A stretch of DNA of 64,000 bases, taken from Candidatus Hydrogenedentota bacterium (lineage in GTDB: Bacteria; Hydrogenedentota; Hydrogenedentia; Hydrogenedentales; CAITNO01). Numbering within the stretch: position 1 is the stretch's first letter; each line of letters starts with the position of its first letter. A program made the translations under genes and the position numbers. The notes beneath the pieces were generated by a model. The model worked only from the letters and a program-made list of their open reading frames with translations, was not told the DNA's origin and did not search any database. The DNA lies in the NCBI GenBank assembly GCA_903893795.1, contig CAITNO010000016.1, positions 1 to 64,000 of the forward strand, in the 5' to 3' direction. This document shows positions 8,971-18,112 of the stretch, piece by piece.

Positions 8971-9542
8971 CTGGGATTAAGGAAAAACTGAAAGACGTCG
9001 TCCGCAACAGCCCCAAACTGCGCGCGCCCCTTCGCCGGGCGATTTCCTATTACTGGCGGGGCTTTCGTCTGCCCCATGTGCACAAGACAGCCCTTTTCTA
9101 TGGGAGCACCAGCCAGATCAGCCGCGACCTCCGGGCCGGCGCCTACACGGGTTTTGGCATAGGCTGCTATATCTGTCCCGGCGTGGAGATCGGTAATTAC
9201 ACCATGATTGCCGCCCACACGGCCATCCTCAACACGGGCCACAAGCATGACCGGCCCGGCACCCCGATGATCTTCACCGGCGGCCTGCCGGTAAAAACAA
9301 TTATTGGGGATGACGTGTGGCTTGGCTACCGGTGCCTGATATTCGCGGGCGTGACCATCGGGCGGGGCGCCATCATTGCCAGCGGCGCCGTGGTGACCAA
9401 GGATGTCGAGCCCATGACCATCGTTGCCGGTGTGCCCGCCCGTTTCGTGAAACGGCGCTTCAACACGCCCGAAGAGGAAAAGATCCACTGCGACATGCTG
9501 GACCAGCCCCCCCCCGAGGGCGTGTATTGCGGCCAGCTCTGA
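8967..9542 (+). CDS. Hexapeptide-repeat O-acetyltransferase (LbH/maltose-acetyltransferase type)
   Basis: The ATG at 8967 overlaps the previous stop in an ATGA arrangement, indicating coupled translation. The 191-residue product contains a left-handed beta-helix built from hexapeptide repeats (YICPGVEIGNYTMIAAHTAI, then DDVWLGYRCLIFAGVTIGRG, AIIASGAVVTKDVEPMTIVAG, ending VPARFVKRRF). This pattern is that of serine/sugar acetyltransferases such as WbbJ and Maa that use acetyl-CoA; the His in GHKHDRPGT is the likely catalytic base region. It likely acetylates a sugar of the polysaccharide. It is the last forward gene before the convergent minus-strand cluster. Confidence 0.85.
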   Translation: MTGIKEKLKDVVRNSPKLRAPLRRAISYYWRGFRLPHVHKTALFYGSTSQISRDLRAGAYTGFGIGCYICPGVEIGNYTMIAAHTAILNTGHKHDRPGTPMIFTGGLPVKTIIGDDVWLGYRCLIFAGVTIGRGAIIASGAVVTKDVEPMTIVAGVPARFVKRRFNTPEEEKIHCDMLDQPPPEGVYCGQL

Positions 9543-9590
9543 CCTGCGCCGCAGGGCGCCGTCCTCAGACTGGCCCTGCGGACAACCGGT

Positions 9591-10295
9591 CTACTTTCCG
9601 GCAATGCCGAAAACGATGTATTTCCAGCGCGCCGGTATGACGCCGTTGAGGACGCTGTCGAGGGCGCCAAGCGTCTTTTGAACCGCGCCAATCCTGCCCA
9701 CCGCGCCGTGGTTGAAGGCGCAGAGAAAGCCGTACTGACGGAAGCTCTTGGTGGCGAAGGGGGCGCAAAGGCGCGCTATTTCCGCCTGGGCGAAATACTG
9801 CCATTCATTGGCCCTGCGCAGCAGGCCGTTTCTGGCCGCCATGTGCAGCGCCGATCCGCGCAGATTCTCGGCGAACCACAATTCGCCCCCCGGCTTGAGC
9901 ACACGGTGGATTTCCCGAAAGATCTCTTCCCGTTGCGGATAGACATCCTTGTGCCCCATCACCGATTTGAAGGCGACGAGGTCGAATGAAGCGTCCGGAT
10001 AGGGGAGGGACACGGCATTGATGTCTGCGTAGGAAACCAGGTTGTCCACATGGTGCTTCTGGTGGAGAAGTTTTGCCTTCTCCGCCGGTCCGTTCACATC
10101 GGAACAGACCACCGTGGCCCCCTGCAGGGCCAGGAAGAGGGTGATGCCGCCGTTGTAGGAGCCGATTTCCAGCGCGGTGCATTTGGCCAGGTCGAGCTTG
10201 GTCCGCTCCATCCAAAAAGGAATGGTCTTGGACCAGTTCTCCACGTCCCAATTCATAATGTCCTGGCGCTGTTCTGCTGTCAGTTTGACATCCAT
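9591..10295 (-). CDS. Class I SAM-dependent methyltransferase
   Basis: The 234-residue protein has Methyltransf_11-type motifs: motif I as ALEIGSYNGGITLFLA near residue 41, an acidic end of strand 2 (VVCSDVNG), and post-motif segments FDLVAFKSVMGH and EIHRVLKPGGELWFAE. GAGG lies 8 bases before the ATG at 10295. It ends the minus-strand nucleotide-sugar operon and is convergent with the acetyltransferase, 48 bases away. Methylation of a glycan component is likely from context; the acceptor is unknown. Confidence 0.82.
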   Translation of the reverse strand: MDVKLTAEQRQDIMNWDVENWSKTIPFWMERTKLDLAKCTALEIGSYNGGITLFLALQGATVVCSDVNGPAEKAKLLHQKHHVDNLVSYADINAVSLPYPDASFDLVAFKSVMGHKDVYPQREEIFREIHRVLKPGGELWFAENLRGSALHMAARNGLLRRANEWQYFAQAEIARLCAPFATKSFRQYGFLCAFNHGAVGRIGAVQKTLGALDSVLNGVIPARWKYIVFGIAGK

Positions 10296-10352
10296 CAGCC
10301 GTTCCTCTCGTTGGGCAGTCGCGAAATTCTTTTGCCGAACAGAATAGGGGAT

Positions 10353-11543
10353 TCAGCGCAGCGCCAGCACAGATTCAATCAGTGCCGCCATGATGTATTC
10401 GTTGTCCTCGTCGGACATGGCGGGGTGTATGGGCACGCAGAAGAGGCGCCGGCCCATTTCCTCGGACAGCGGCAACGACTGTCCTTCCGTCTGGCGGCGC
10501 AGGAACTTGTGCACCTCATAGGCCGGGGGATTGGCCACCACCAGGCGCACGCCATACTGCTGGTCCATCATCTTCATGAGGCTGTTGCGCTTTTCACCGG
10601 CCCACTCGGGGCGCACCACACAGGTGTACAGGTAATAGGAATGCACGCAGTCTGCCGGTTCGAGAGGCGTCGCAAGCTCCTCCAGATCGGCCAGCATCGC
10701 ATTGCGCTGCTGCGCCAGATGGCGCCGCGCGGCGATGAAGCTGTCCAGCTTCGCCAACTGCACCAACCCCACGGCCGCCTGCACCTTGGTCATCACATTG
10801 CCGGAACCCCAGTTCTCCGTGCTGTCGAATCCGTAGTGCCGGGTCTCGTAAAAGAAATCGGACACCCGCTCGTCGTCGGTGGTCATCATGCCGCCCTGTC
10901 CCAGCGTCACCATGTTCTTCAGCGCGTGGAAAGAGAATATGTTCATCAGCCCGTGCACGCCGATCTTCTTGCCCTTGTAGTCGCCGCCGCAGGAGCGGGC
11001 CGCGTCGCCGATGACGACGAGCGGGCCGTGCTTCTCGTGCGGATGGCGCTTGGCCAGTTCCAGATAGTCGTCCATGGGCGCCGACATGCCGTTCATGTGC
11101 ACCGGGAAAATGGCGCGCGTCCGGGGGGTAATCCGCTTTTCCACGTCGTTTGGGTCAAGCTGAAGCGTCTTGGGGTCAATCTCGCCCCACACCACTTTGC
11201 CGCCTGCGCCAATGACCGCCAGAGGCGAAGCGACATAGTTGACGGCCGGGACAATGACCTCGTCATCGGGCTGCAGGTCGAGGTAGCGCATCGCCAAATC
11301 CAGGCCCGGCCCGGCGGCGTTCAGCGTGCGTGCATATTTCACGCCGGTGTACTTGGCGTAGGCCTCCTCAAAGGCCTGCACCTGCGGACCGGAGAAACCC
11401 TGTGTCAGCGCCTGTGAATCGCGAATTGCGGCCACGGCGGCTTCGGTTTCCTCCTCGCCGTAGATGCTGCCCAGACGGGGCTCGCCCTGCCACAGGGTGG
11501 CGGGCCGGTTCTTGAGAATATTGCGTCGGTTTTCGGGGGTCAT
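10353..11543 (-). CDS. DegT/DnrJ/EryC1/StrS family PLP-dependent sugar aminotransferase
   Basis: The 396-residue protein has the family marks: substrate/PLP region LNAAGPGLDLAMRYLDLQPDDEVIVPA, AIFPVHMNGMSA, the Asp-containing VIGDAARSCGGDYKG, and the internal aldimine lysine in FSFHALKNMVTLGQGGMM. Such enzymes transfer an amino group from glutamate to a keto sugar nucleotide. The ATG at 11543 is preferred because AAGGA precedes it; starts at 11561 and 11585 (TTG) are less well supported. It follows the dehydratase and initiating transferase genes, so it could aminate the 4-keto product of the FlaA1-type dehydratase. Confidence 0.88.
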   Translation of the reverse strand: MTPENRRNILKNRPATLWQGEPRLGSIYGEEETEAAVAAIRDSQALTQGFSGPQVQAFEEAYAKYTGVKYARTLNAAGPGLDLAMRYLDLQPDDEVIVPAVNYVASPLAVIGAGGKVVWGEIDPKTLQLDPNDVEKRITPRTRAIFPVHMNGMSAPMDDYLELAKRHPHEKHGPLVVIGDAARSCGGDYKGKKIGVHGLMNIFSFHALKNMVTLGQGGMMTTDDERVSDFFYETRHYGFDSTENWGSGNVMTKVQAAVGLVQLAKLDSFIAARRHLAQQRNAMLADLEELATPLEPADCVHSYYLYTCVVRPEWAGEKRNSLMKMMDQQYGVRLVVANPPAYEVHKFLRRQTEGQSLPLSEEMGRRLFCVPIHPAMSDEDNEYIMAALIESVLALR

Positions 11544-11644
11544 GGGCGTGTCCTTGAGCATTACGGCGCTCAAACCGGTTGGCAATCTGGTGATCCTATG
11601 ACAGGAACAATCTCGGGGTCAATTACCCGGCCGCTTTCACGGCG

Positions 11645-12328
11645 CTATTTTGTCTGGTTCTCGCCGAAGAGGGGTTCAAAATCGGCATCCCAGCCCGGAC
11701 CCAGCAGGCGCCGATAGGCGGTGCTGGTGGGGAAGAGGATGACCCAGGCGGTCAGCGCGATGATCTGGCAGTCCAGCCACAGAGACATGTTCTTTATGTA
11801 CCACAATTCGAGCTTGGCCTTCAGCGGGTCAATATCCTCGTGGTAGCAGCGCAGCGCCCCCTTGGGACTGTTGGAGGTGAGTCTTTCCTCATCCCTGAAA
11901 ACCACCGAGCCGATGCTGGTCAGTCCGGGGGTGACGCTGAAGAGCACTTTTTGGTCTTCCAGGGACAGATCGGGGTAATCGGTGTGGGCGACAGGACGTG
12001 GGCCGACGATGGACATCTCGCCTTTGAGGATGTTGATGAGCTGGGGCACCTCGTTGAGTTTCGACTTGCGCAGGAATTTTCCGAGGGGCAGCACGCGCGG
12101 GTCATCACGCACAGTTACCACGCCGGTGCCGATGGAGGGGCTGTCCTTGAGCATGGTGGCGAACTTGAGGCATTGAAAGTGCTTTTTCTCCCGGCCCAGG
12201 CGCGTCTGACTGTAGAATATCTCCCCCTCGCCGGTCAGGCGCAGCATCAGGGCTATCACGATGCCAAAAGGCAGGAAAGCCAGGAGCGCCGCCGCGGAGA
12301 GCATAATGTCCATGCACCGCTTTGCCAT
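11645..12328 (-). CDS. Initiating sugar-phosphate transferase (PglC/WcaJ-type, bacterial sugar transferase)
   Basis: The 227-residue protein has one N-terminal hydrophobic segment (LSAAALLAFLPFGIVIALML) and the complete bacterial sugar transferase domain (PF02397): GEGEIFYSQTRLGREKKHF, FRKSKLNEVPQLINILKGE and MSIVGPRPV. These enzymes transfer a sugar phosphate to undecaprenyl phosphate and so start the repeat unit. It is of the short PglC-like class, with a C-terminal hydrophobic stretch near residue 185-200. AAGGA precedes the ATG, and only 3 bases separate it from the upstream dehydratase gene. Confidence 0.9.
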   Translation of the reverse strand: MAKRCMDIMLSAAALLAFLPFGIVIALMLRLTGEGEIFYSQTRLGREKKHFQCLKFATMLKDSPSIGTGVVTVRDDPRVLPLGKFLRKSKLNEVPQLINILKGEMSIVGPRPVAHTDYPDLSLEDQKVLFSVTPGLTSIGSVVFRDEERLTSNSPKGALRCYHEDIDPLKAKLELWYIKNMSLWLDCQIIALTAWVILFPTSTAYRRLLGPGWDADFEPLFGENQTK

Positions 12329-12331
12329 GTG

Positions 12332-13546
12332 TCACATCCTTTGGTCGAGATTCTTGTGGGTTTCTTTGTGCTTCAGTTCGGGAAGCATTTCTTCAAACAG
12401 CCCCACGATGTCCTCTTTTGTCCACCGCCTCTGTGACTTCATCGCGTCAATTTGGGCCAGGAACCGGTCCGGTCTCGGATCATCGGCGATGAGCGGGTTC
12501 TTGATGACACCGACACTGCGGAAGCGGTCCATGTCCAGCTTTTCCTGGTCGGTGAAGAACTCCTCAAAATCCTTCTCGCCGGTCGTGTCGGAATCAAAGA
12601 AGTAGCAGGGCCACTTGCCCCTTGGCTCGAGTTCGAATATGCGCGAGCGGGCCTCCTCCTCGCTTTCGCAGAGGTAGGGTTCGTATCCGCGCTGGGCGAG
12701 ATAGCGGACGGCGATGTCCGAAAAGGTGGTCAGGTGCAGTTTCTCGCTGAGCTTGGGGAAGAAGATGTCCCGGTTTTCGCCGAGCAGGCAGGACATCATG
12801 CAAAGTTCGCCCGACTCCCTGGCCGTCACAAAATAGCGCTTCACGTCGCGGGGCGCCGATATGGGCTGATACTTGGCCAGGCGCTGGTCAAAGCCGTGCA
12901 ACAGGCTGCCGTCGGAAAAGGCGACGTTTGCGAAGCGGGCGGTCGATACGGGAACCTCGGCGCTGGCCCGCATCAGGAAGAACTCCATGATTCTCTTGGA
13001 AGCGCCCATCAGGTTCACCGGATTTGCGGCCTTGTCGGTGGACACGGCGAAATACTTGCCCATGCCCGCGCCCTGCCCGAGCCGGAGCGTCTTTTCCGTG
13101 TTAAGCACGTTCACATCGATCATGCGCATCAGCGTGAAAGGTTCCCGCTCGCTGCGCACGTGCTTCAGGGCGGACAGGTTCAGCACATAGTCATAATGCA
13201 CCCCCGACTCCATGAAGGCCTCAAAGCCCAGTGAGCCGCAGTCCAAGGTGAAGGTCTGGAAATCGCCGTCGATATAGCCCAGCGAACTGCGCAGATCGCG
13301 CACGAGTTCGACGAGGCTGTTTTCGCTGATGTCCACGACATGGAGCGTTTTGGGGTTGCGGCGAAAGAGTTCTTTTGTCACCGCCTGCCCGATGGACCCG
13401 CCGCCGCCGATGACCAGGAACGCATTTTCCCGGACGGCCGCCTCAAGGACGGCCTCATTGGCCCCAATGTCTTCTGTAAAGAGATCCGACTCGCGGCCGA
13501 TAAGGCTCAGGACCTTGTCCATGCCCGCCAACGCTTTTCTTAACAT
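12332..13546 (-). CDS. FlaA1/CapD-type UDP-GlcNAc 4,6-dehydratase (short, cytoplasmic form)
   Basis: The 404-residue SDR-extended protein shows the Rossmann loop VIGGGGSIGQAVTKELF near residue 43, HVVDISENSLVEL, LNLSALKHVRSEREP, and VSTDKAANPVNLMGASKRIMEFF. In that last motif Met stands where classical SDRs have the catalytic Tyr, as is normal in the FlaA1/CapD group. It lacks the N-terminal membrane domain of full-length CapD/PglF. About 80 C-terminal residues (FFDSDTTGEKDFEEFF onward) extend past the usual domain. It probably makes a 4-keto-6-deoxy sugar nucleotide for the downstream DegT aminotransferase. Confidence 0.85.
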   Translation of the reverse strand: MLRKALAGMDKVLSLIGRESDLFTEDIGANEAVLEAAVRENAFLVIGGGGSIGQAVTKELFRRNPKTLHVVDISENSLVELVRDLRSSLGYIDGDFQTFTLDCGSLGFEAFMESGVHYDYVLNLSALKHVRSEREPFTLMRMIDVNVLNTEKTLRLGQGAGMGKYFAVSTDKAANPVNLMGASKRIMEFFLMRASAEVPVSTARFANVAFSDGSLLHGFDQRLAKYQPISAPRDVKRYFVTARESGELCMMSCLLGENRDIFFPKLSEKLHLTTFSDIAVRYLAQRGYEPYLCESEEEARSRIFELEPRGKWPCYFFDSDTTGEKDFEEFFTDQEKLDMDRFRSVGVIKNPLIADDPRPDRFLAQIDAMKSQRRWTKEDIVGLFEEMLPELKHKETHKNLDQRM

Positions 13547-13579
13547 GGCTGTACATCCTTCGCCCCCTGTATTGAGTTA

Positions 13580-14773
13580 CTACAGATTCCCCATATGCGA
13601 CAACATCGTGTCCGCGGCCCTCACCACGGAGAAATGATCCTCGAGCAGTTTACGGGCATTGGCGCCCATTTTCTTTCGCAGCTCCGCGCTGCCGATGAGT
13701 TTGACAGCATTGCGGAGCAGCTCTTCGTAATCCCCGTTGTCCGTCACAAAGCCCGCCTCGGCCTCCTCGACGGCATGCTTCATGTCGTTCTGCGGATTGA
13801 CGCAGGCCAGCAGTGGGAGCGAGCAGAGCATGTAGCCGAGCATTTTGCCCGGAAAATTGTGCGTGGTCAGGCGCTGGTTCAGGGTGACGAGGCCCACGTC
13901 ACTTTCGCCCAGCATGCCCAGATAGTCCTCCTGGGCGACGGCGCCGAGGAGCGTCAGGTTGGACAGTCCCTTTTCCTTCACAAAGGCCCTGATCCGCTCC
14001 ACCTCGTTGCCTTCGCCCACGAGCAGGAAATGCACCTGCTCCTCCGACTGGAGGCGGTCGGCCAGCATCATGACCGAATCCATGTCCTGGGCCGTGCCCA
14101 TGCTTCCGCCGTAGGTGAAGAGGATCTTGCCCTGCAGGTTGAAGCGTTCCCGGATGTGAGCGGGCCGGGCGGGGATGGTGCTGGTGTCGATCCAGTTGTA
14201 GAGCAGTTCAAAGGAATAGCGTTTCTCGTAGCCCTGGTCGGTGAAATACTGGAGATTGGCCGGGGACTGGTAGCCGATGGTGTCGGAAACACCGTACTGG
14301 AGCAGTTCCATCTGCTTGAAGTACCAGTAAATAAGGCCTTTTCGGAGCACGCCCGAATCCACGTACCACTGGGGCGCGATGTCGCGCACGATGAGATAGG
14401 TGCGGCAGTTCCACATGCGCTTCAGGCTGCGGGCGAGTTTTCCCAGAAACAGCGTGGGCGACCAGAAGATGACCAGGTCGCAGCGGTGCTCCTCGAAGAA
14501 GCGCCTGCCCTTGCCCAGCATGACGGCCGAGATGCGCATCTCGTTGATGGTGCGCCGGATGATGTTGATGCCCCGTATCCGGCCGATCGGAAAGCGCAGC
14601 ACGGTGACACCGTCCTCAACCGAGGTCTGCACGTCTCCGCCTGGATTTTCGCCGGGGGTGGCGACAATTACCTCGTGGCCCCGCCGGACAAACTCCTGGC
14701 CCAGATCGTACATCATCTTTGCCGACGAGGTGCGCAACGGGGCGTAATGTGGTACTGCAAATAAAATGCGCAT
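13580..14773 (-). CDS. Glycosyltransferase family 4 protein (WbuB-like position)
   Basis: The 397-residue protein starts MRILFAVPHYAPLRTSSAKM and has a GT-B fold: GxGK-like N-terminal loop GQEFVRRGHEVIVATPGENP and C-terminal ILFTYGGSMGTAQDMDSVMML followed by FLLVGEGNEVERI. AAGGA sits 6 bases before the second ATG at 14773, the preferred start; a longer frame to 14875 overlaps the cupin gene. In E. coli O26-type loci a WbuB L-fucosamine transferase follows fnlA-fnlB-fnlC; this gene has the same relation to capE-capF-capG here, so L-FucNAc transfer is a reasonable but unproven guess. Confidence 0.83.
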   Translation of the reverse strand: MRILFAVPHYAPLRTSSAKMMYDLGQEFVRRGHEVIVATPGENPGGDVQTSVEDGVTVLRFPIGRIRGINIIRRTINEMRISAVMLGKGRRFFEEHRCDLVIFWSPTLFLGKLARSLKRMWNCRTYLIVRDIAPQWYVDSGVLRKGLIYWYFKQMELLQYGVSDTIGYQSPANLQYFTDQGYEKRYSFELLYNWIDTSTIPARPAHIRERFNLQGKILFTYGGSMGTAQDMDSVMMLADRLQSEEQVHFLLVGEGNEVERIRAFVKEKGLSNLTLLGAVAQEDYLGMLGESDVGLVTLNQRLTTHNFPGKMLGYMLCSLPLLACVNPQNDMKHAVEEAEAGFVTDNGDYEELLRNAVKLIGSAELRKKMGANARKLLEDHFSVVRAADTMLSHMGNL

Positions 14774-14813
14774 CATCTGTCCTTGAAGACGGGCCTCAAG
14801 CCGGGTACTGCGA

Positions 14814-15254
14814 TCATCCATCCACGTTCCAAGTTTCCACTGGGAAAAGATAATCATCCCGCTTGGCGTCTTCAATCCTACCTGAGGAGAATATTACCAT
14901 GATCGCGTCTTCCGTTAAAGCCATGCTTGCCGTGGCGTGGCCGGCCGGCACGCTGAGTATGCGGGGCTTGAGTCCGGACAGAACAATCTGCTCCACGGGC
15001 AGGTTGCCCGACGGGGAAGACCAATCGTCGGGCTTTACCACCGCCAGCAGCAGGGTTCCCTGCACCACGGTGAACCATTTGTGCTCGATGCGGTGCCCGC
15101 GCCAGCCGCGTGGCTCATGGGCCCGGTGGGCGCGGATGGTGTAAAAGCGGTCCACACCCTTGAAATCGAAGTCGTTCACGAAGGTTACCGTGCCTCTGGC
15201 ATCCGCATGGAGGCCGCCTTCGATAATGCTCGTCCTGTTCAGTTCCTCTGCCAA
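14814..15254 (-). CDS. RmlC-like cupin (sugar epimerase/isomerase family)
   Basis: The 146-residue protein has a single cupin barrel. The first half carries FDFKGVDRFYTIRAHRAHEP and GHRIEHKWFTVVQGTLLLAVV, the second LKPRILSVPAGHATASMAL, as in dTDP-4-dehydrorhamnose 3,5-epimerase-like and FdtA/WbuC-type proteins. The position between capG and a GT4 matches that of small cupins in FucNAc loci. Whether it epimerises a sugar or only binds one cannot be told from sequence. Confidence 0.72.
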   Translation of the reverse strand: MAEELNRTSIIEGGLHADARGTVTFVNDFDFKGVDRFYTIRAHRAHEPRGWRGHRIEHKWFTVVQGTLLLAVVKPDDWSSPSGNLPVEQIVLSGLKPRILSVPAGHATASMALTEDAIMVIFSSGRIEDAKRDDYLFPVETWNVDG

Positions 15255-15272
15255 AGCAGTGTCTCCGCAAGA

Positions 15273-16394
15273 TCAGTTCTTGTGCCACACGACACGGTTG
15301 ACATAATCGGTGTAACTGAGAATGATCCGCACGACCTTCTCAGAAACGTTGGGCACGTTGTAGTCTTCAACCATCCGCAGGGTGCGCGTTGTTCCCCGGG
15401 GCTGGGATTCCAGAATCTTGAGCCCGTCGAGGACGCGGTTTAGTTCGAGTCCCGTCATCATGACGGAGACCTCCTCCATGCCTTCGGGGCGCTCGTGGGC
15501 ATTGCGGATGTTCAGCGCGGGGAAATTGAGGATGGAGGACTCCTCGGTGATGGTGCCGCTGTCGGACAGCGACGCCACTGCGTGCATCTGCAGGTGGACG
15601 TAGTCGCACAGCCCGAGGGGTTTGAGCAGTTCCACCTCCGGCCGCAGCGTCACGCCCATGGCGTCGACCTTCTTGCGCGTGCGCGGGTGGGTGGACACGA
15701 TGACCCGCTTGCCGTAGCGCGCGGCCAGGGTGTTCAGCACCGTGATCAGCTTGGCAAACTGCTCCGGGTAGTCGATATTCTCCTCCCGGTGCGAGCTGAC
15801 AACGAAATAGTCCCGGTCCTTCAGGCCCAGCCGGGCCAGCACATCGGAACCCTCGATCTTGGGCAGGTAGTGGTGCAGCACCTCAAACATCGGGCTGCCC
15901 GTCTTGATGACCCGGTCAGGCGGCAACCCCTCGCGAAGGAGATAGTCCCGCGAAATGGTGCTGTAGGGCATGTTGATGTCGCTGATGTGGTCCACAATCT
16001 TCCGGTTGATCTCCTCCGGCACCCGCTGGTCGAAACAGCGGTTGCCCGCCTCCATGTGGAACACGGGAATCTTGCGCCGTTTGGCCGAAATGGCGGCGAG
16101 ACAACTGTTGGTGTCGCCAAGCACCAGCAGCGCATCGGGCTGGATGGCGGCCAGGGCCTCGTCGGACTTGGCAATCACCAGGCCAATCGTTTCCGCGGGG
16201 GTCTTGCCCGCCGCCTCCATGAAAACGTCCGGCTTGCGGATTTCCAGGTCCTCAAAGAAGATCTGGTTCAGTTCATAGTCATAATTCTGGCCGGTGTGGA
16301 CAATGACATGCTCCACATTCCGGTCCAGCGCCGCCATGACCCGTGAAAGCCGGATAATCTCCGGCCGTGTGCCCACAATGGTTGCAACTTTCAT
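15273..16394 (-). CDS. capG: UDP-N-acetylglucosamine 2-epimerase family, CapG/FnlC type
   Basis: The 373-residue protein starts [20 protein letters not shown] and has the family motifs [69 protein letters not shown] and [21 protein letters not shown]. The variant GDTNSCL and the neighbouring capE and capF point to the CapG/FnlC branch, which makes UDP-L-FucNAc by epimerising UDP-L-PneNAc at C2, rather than WecB making ManNAc. The ATG at 16394 is preferred because AGGAAGAG precedes it. It is separated from capF by about 3.6 kb of inserted genes. Confidence 0.85.
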   Translation of the reverse strand: MKVATIVGTRPEIIRLSRVMAALDRNVEHVIVHTGQNYDYELNQIFFEDLEIRKPDVFMEAAGKTPAETIGLVIAKSDEALAAIQPDALLVLGDTNSCLAAISAKRRKIPVFHMEAGNRCFDQRVPEEINRKIVDHISDINMPYSTISRDYLLREGLPPDRVIKTGSPMFEVLHHYLPKIEGSDVLARLGLKDRDYFVVSSHREENIDYPEQFAKLITVLNTLAARYGKRVIVSTHPRTRKKVDAMGVTLRPEVELLKPLGLCDYVHLQMHAVASLSDSGTITEESSILNFPALNIRNAHERPEGMEEVSVMMTGLELNRVLDGLKILESQPRGTTRTLRMVEDYNVPNVSEKVVRIILSYTDYVNRVVWHKN

Positions 16395-16699
16395 GATATT
16401 CACTCTTCCTAGGAAAGGTTTTAACAAATTCGCCTAATCTTACCTTCACCGCGCCATCCCGCGCGAATTCACGTAATTACCTGACTCGACTTGTTCTGGT
16501 TTCCCCACGGGGGTAGGGAGCCAACAGGATTGGGCCGGACTGGAAGCAGGGGTGGGGATTTGGTTTGTTCGGATGTTCGGAGGAGATTATGTGGCATAGC
16601 TCTTGGGCTGGCGGGAGGCAAAGCGAAACTGAGCCGGACACCTACCCTGGGCAATGGGTAGGCCCTTCGGCTCATATCTACGCTGAAAGCGCTGGCCTG
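16395..16699. other. Gap between capG and the radical SAM gene
   Basis: No gene is visible. It holds the terminator-like hairpin at 16631-16673 (minus strand) and an AT-richer stretch just upstream of capG. A separate promoter for capG may lie here, but no good match to a consensus was found. Confidence 0.4.
16631..16673 (-). terminator. Two-part hairpin after the radical SAM gene
   Basis: GAGCCG (16631-16636) pairs with CGGCTC (16668-16673) and CCTACCC (16641-16647) pairs with GGGTAGG (16656-16662). It lies 27 bases past the minus-strand stop at 16700 and is followed on that strand by AGTTTCGCTTTG. This could end the inserted transcription unit, which would make capG transcription depend on read-through or its own promoter. 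Confidence 0.45.
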
Positions 16700-18112
16700 C
16701 TATATGAGTCCCTTGCCAATGCGCGCCAAGAACATCGGCAGATAACGGGGCAAATGGGCGCGGTCAGGATAATCCCGCGCAATTCGCAGCATTCGCGAAG
16801 GCTTTAAATAGAAACGCCGCCATGCTTCGCGCTGAAGGGCAAACAAGAGCTCATCCGGAACTTCTGATATGTTGAATTTTAGACAAGAGTATTCAACGGC
16901 GTCATAACTCAGACCCTGGACCTTTTCAGGGAAGTGCAATCGGGCATAATCGTGAATTTCTGTGTTTGGAAACGGCAAGAGTGTGGAAAACGAGGCCGTA
17001 TGCAATCTCGAGCCGACCATGGCATCAATGGTGAGCCGCATTTCCTCTTCCGTTTCGGTGGGAAATCCAAGCATCCCGAATCCATTCGTGAAAACCTTCC
17101 TGCCCGTCAACAGGTCGCATGCGGAGAAAAACTTGTCGGCATCCAGCAGTTTGTGGATCATTCTTTGGATGCGCGGCGCGGCGGATTCAAGCGCGATCGC
17201 CGCGAAGTACATGCCGGCATCCACCAAAGCATCCACAGTAACGGCATCCAGAATATCGGCGCGAAGTCCGTTCGGAAATGCCAGACTCACCTTGATTCCC
17301 CGATGGTTTAGCGTTTCAGAAAGCTCAATCACTCGGGAGCGGTTGCAGTTGAAGATGTCATCTAGGATTTCGATATCTTTGACATGAAACCGGCGCACGG
17401 CATATTCGATGTCTTCAGCCACCTTGGCGGCCGATTGGGAACGGAACTTCTTTCCGAAAATGTGATGACAGTAGGAGCAACGGTACGGACACCCCCGCGA
17501 TGTGAAGAGACTTATGTATGGACGCACCGGAAGTCGGTTTACGCGTGCCTGTACTGAGTATACTTTAAGATCTATCAGGTCATAGGCCGGAAATGGAAGG
17601 TTGTCCAAGTCCTCAATCGGGGCAATTTCTCCCTCATTCTGCCGTATGTTCCCATCCGCATCACGCCAGAATAGGCCAGGGATGTGGGCGAGGCCAGCCC
17701 TGTTCCCGCAGGTCCGAACGACCCGCTCAAAAGCGAGTTCGCCCTCCCCGGCAACCGCCGCATCGGCCCCGCTTTCCCCCAAGGCCGCCAGACCGAACGA
17801 GGACACATGGGGACCGCCCACAACACATAGGGCGTCCGGAAGAGCCTTCTTGAGTTCTTCCACAAGGGGAGGCAGCAAATATGCGGATGGCGTCAGCACA
17901 GACAAGCCGATCACATCGGGTTTGAATGCAGTCGCCTGACGGACGATTTCATCCGCTGAGATTCGGGTGGCACGTTGGTCAATCACTGCCAACCGGGTGT
18001 CGGGCTTTTCCCGCCGCAAGTGGCTTGCCAAACACAGAAGTCCCAACGGAGGAGTTACGTCAGGCAGCCTGAACGTCGGATAACCGACTGCGATAAGAAT
18101 AACTGAGTCCAC
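16700..18112 (-). CDS. B12-binding-domain radical SAM protein
   Basis: The 470-residue product begins at GTG 18112 behind GGAG. Residues about 1-150 form a cobalamin-binding-type domain (DVTPPLGLLCLASHLRRE, ADEIVRQATAFKPDVIGLSV, VVGGPHVSSF). The radical SAM core follows near residue 190, with TSRGCPYRCSYCHHIFGKKF giving the CxxxCxxC cluster ligands and VKDIEILDDIFNC downstream. Family members carry out difficult methylations or rearrangements; some act in natural-product and lipid pathways. The typical DXHXXG B12 motif is not evident, so cobalamin binding is unproven. It sits inside the capF-capG gap and is lower in GC than its neighbours, consistent with insertion. Confidence 0.85.
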   Translation of the reverse strand: MDSVILIAVGYPTFRLPDVTPPLGLLCLASHLRREKPDTRLAVIDQRATRISADEIVRQATAFKPDVIGLSVLTPSAYLLPPLVEELKKALPDALCVVGGPHVSSFGLAALGESGADAAVAGEGELAFERVVRTCGNRAGLAHIPGLFWRDADGNIRQNEGEIAPIEDLDNLPFPAYDLIDLKVYSVQARVNRLPVRPYISLFTSRGCPYRCSYCHHIFGKKFRSQSAAKVAEDIEYAVRRFHVKDIEILDDIFNCNRSRVIELSETLNHRGIKVSLAFPNGLRADILDAVTVDALVDAGMYFAAIALESAAPRIQRMIHKLLDADKFFSACDLLTGRKVFTNGFGMLGFPTETEEEMRLTIDAMVGSRLHTASFSTLLPFPNTEIHDYARLHFPEKVQGLSYDAVEYSCLKFNISEVPDELLFALQREAWRRFYLKPSRMLRIARDYPDRAHLPRYLPMFLARIGKGLI

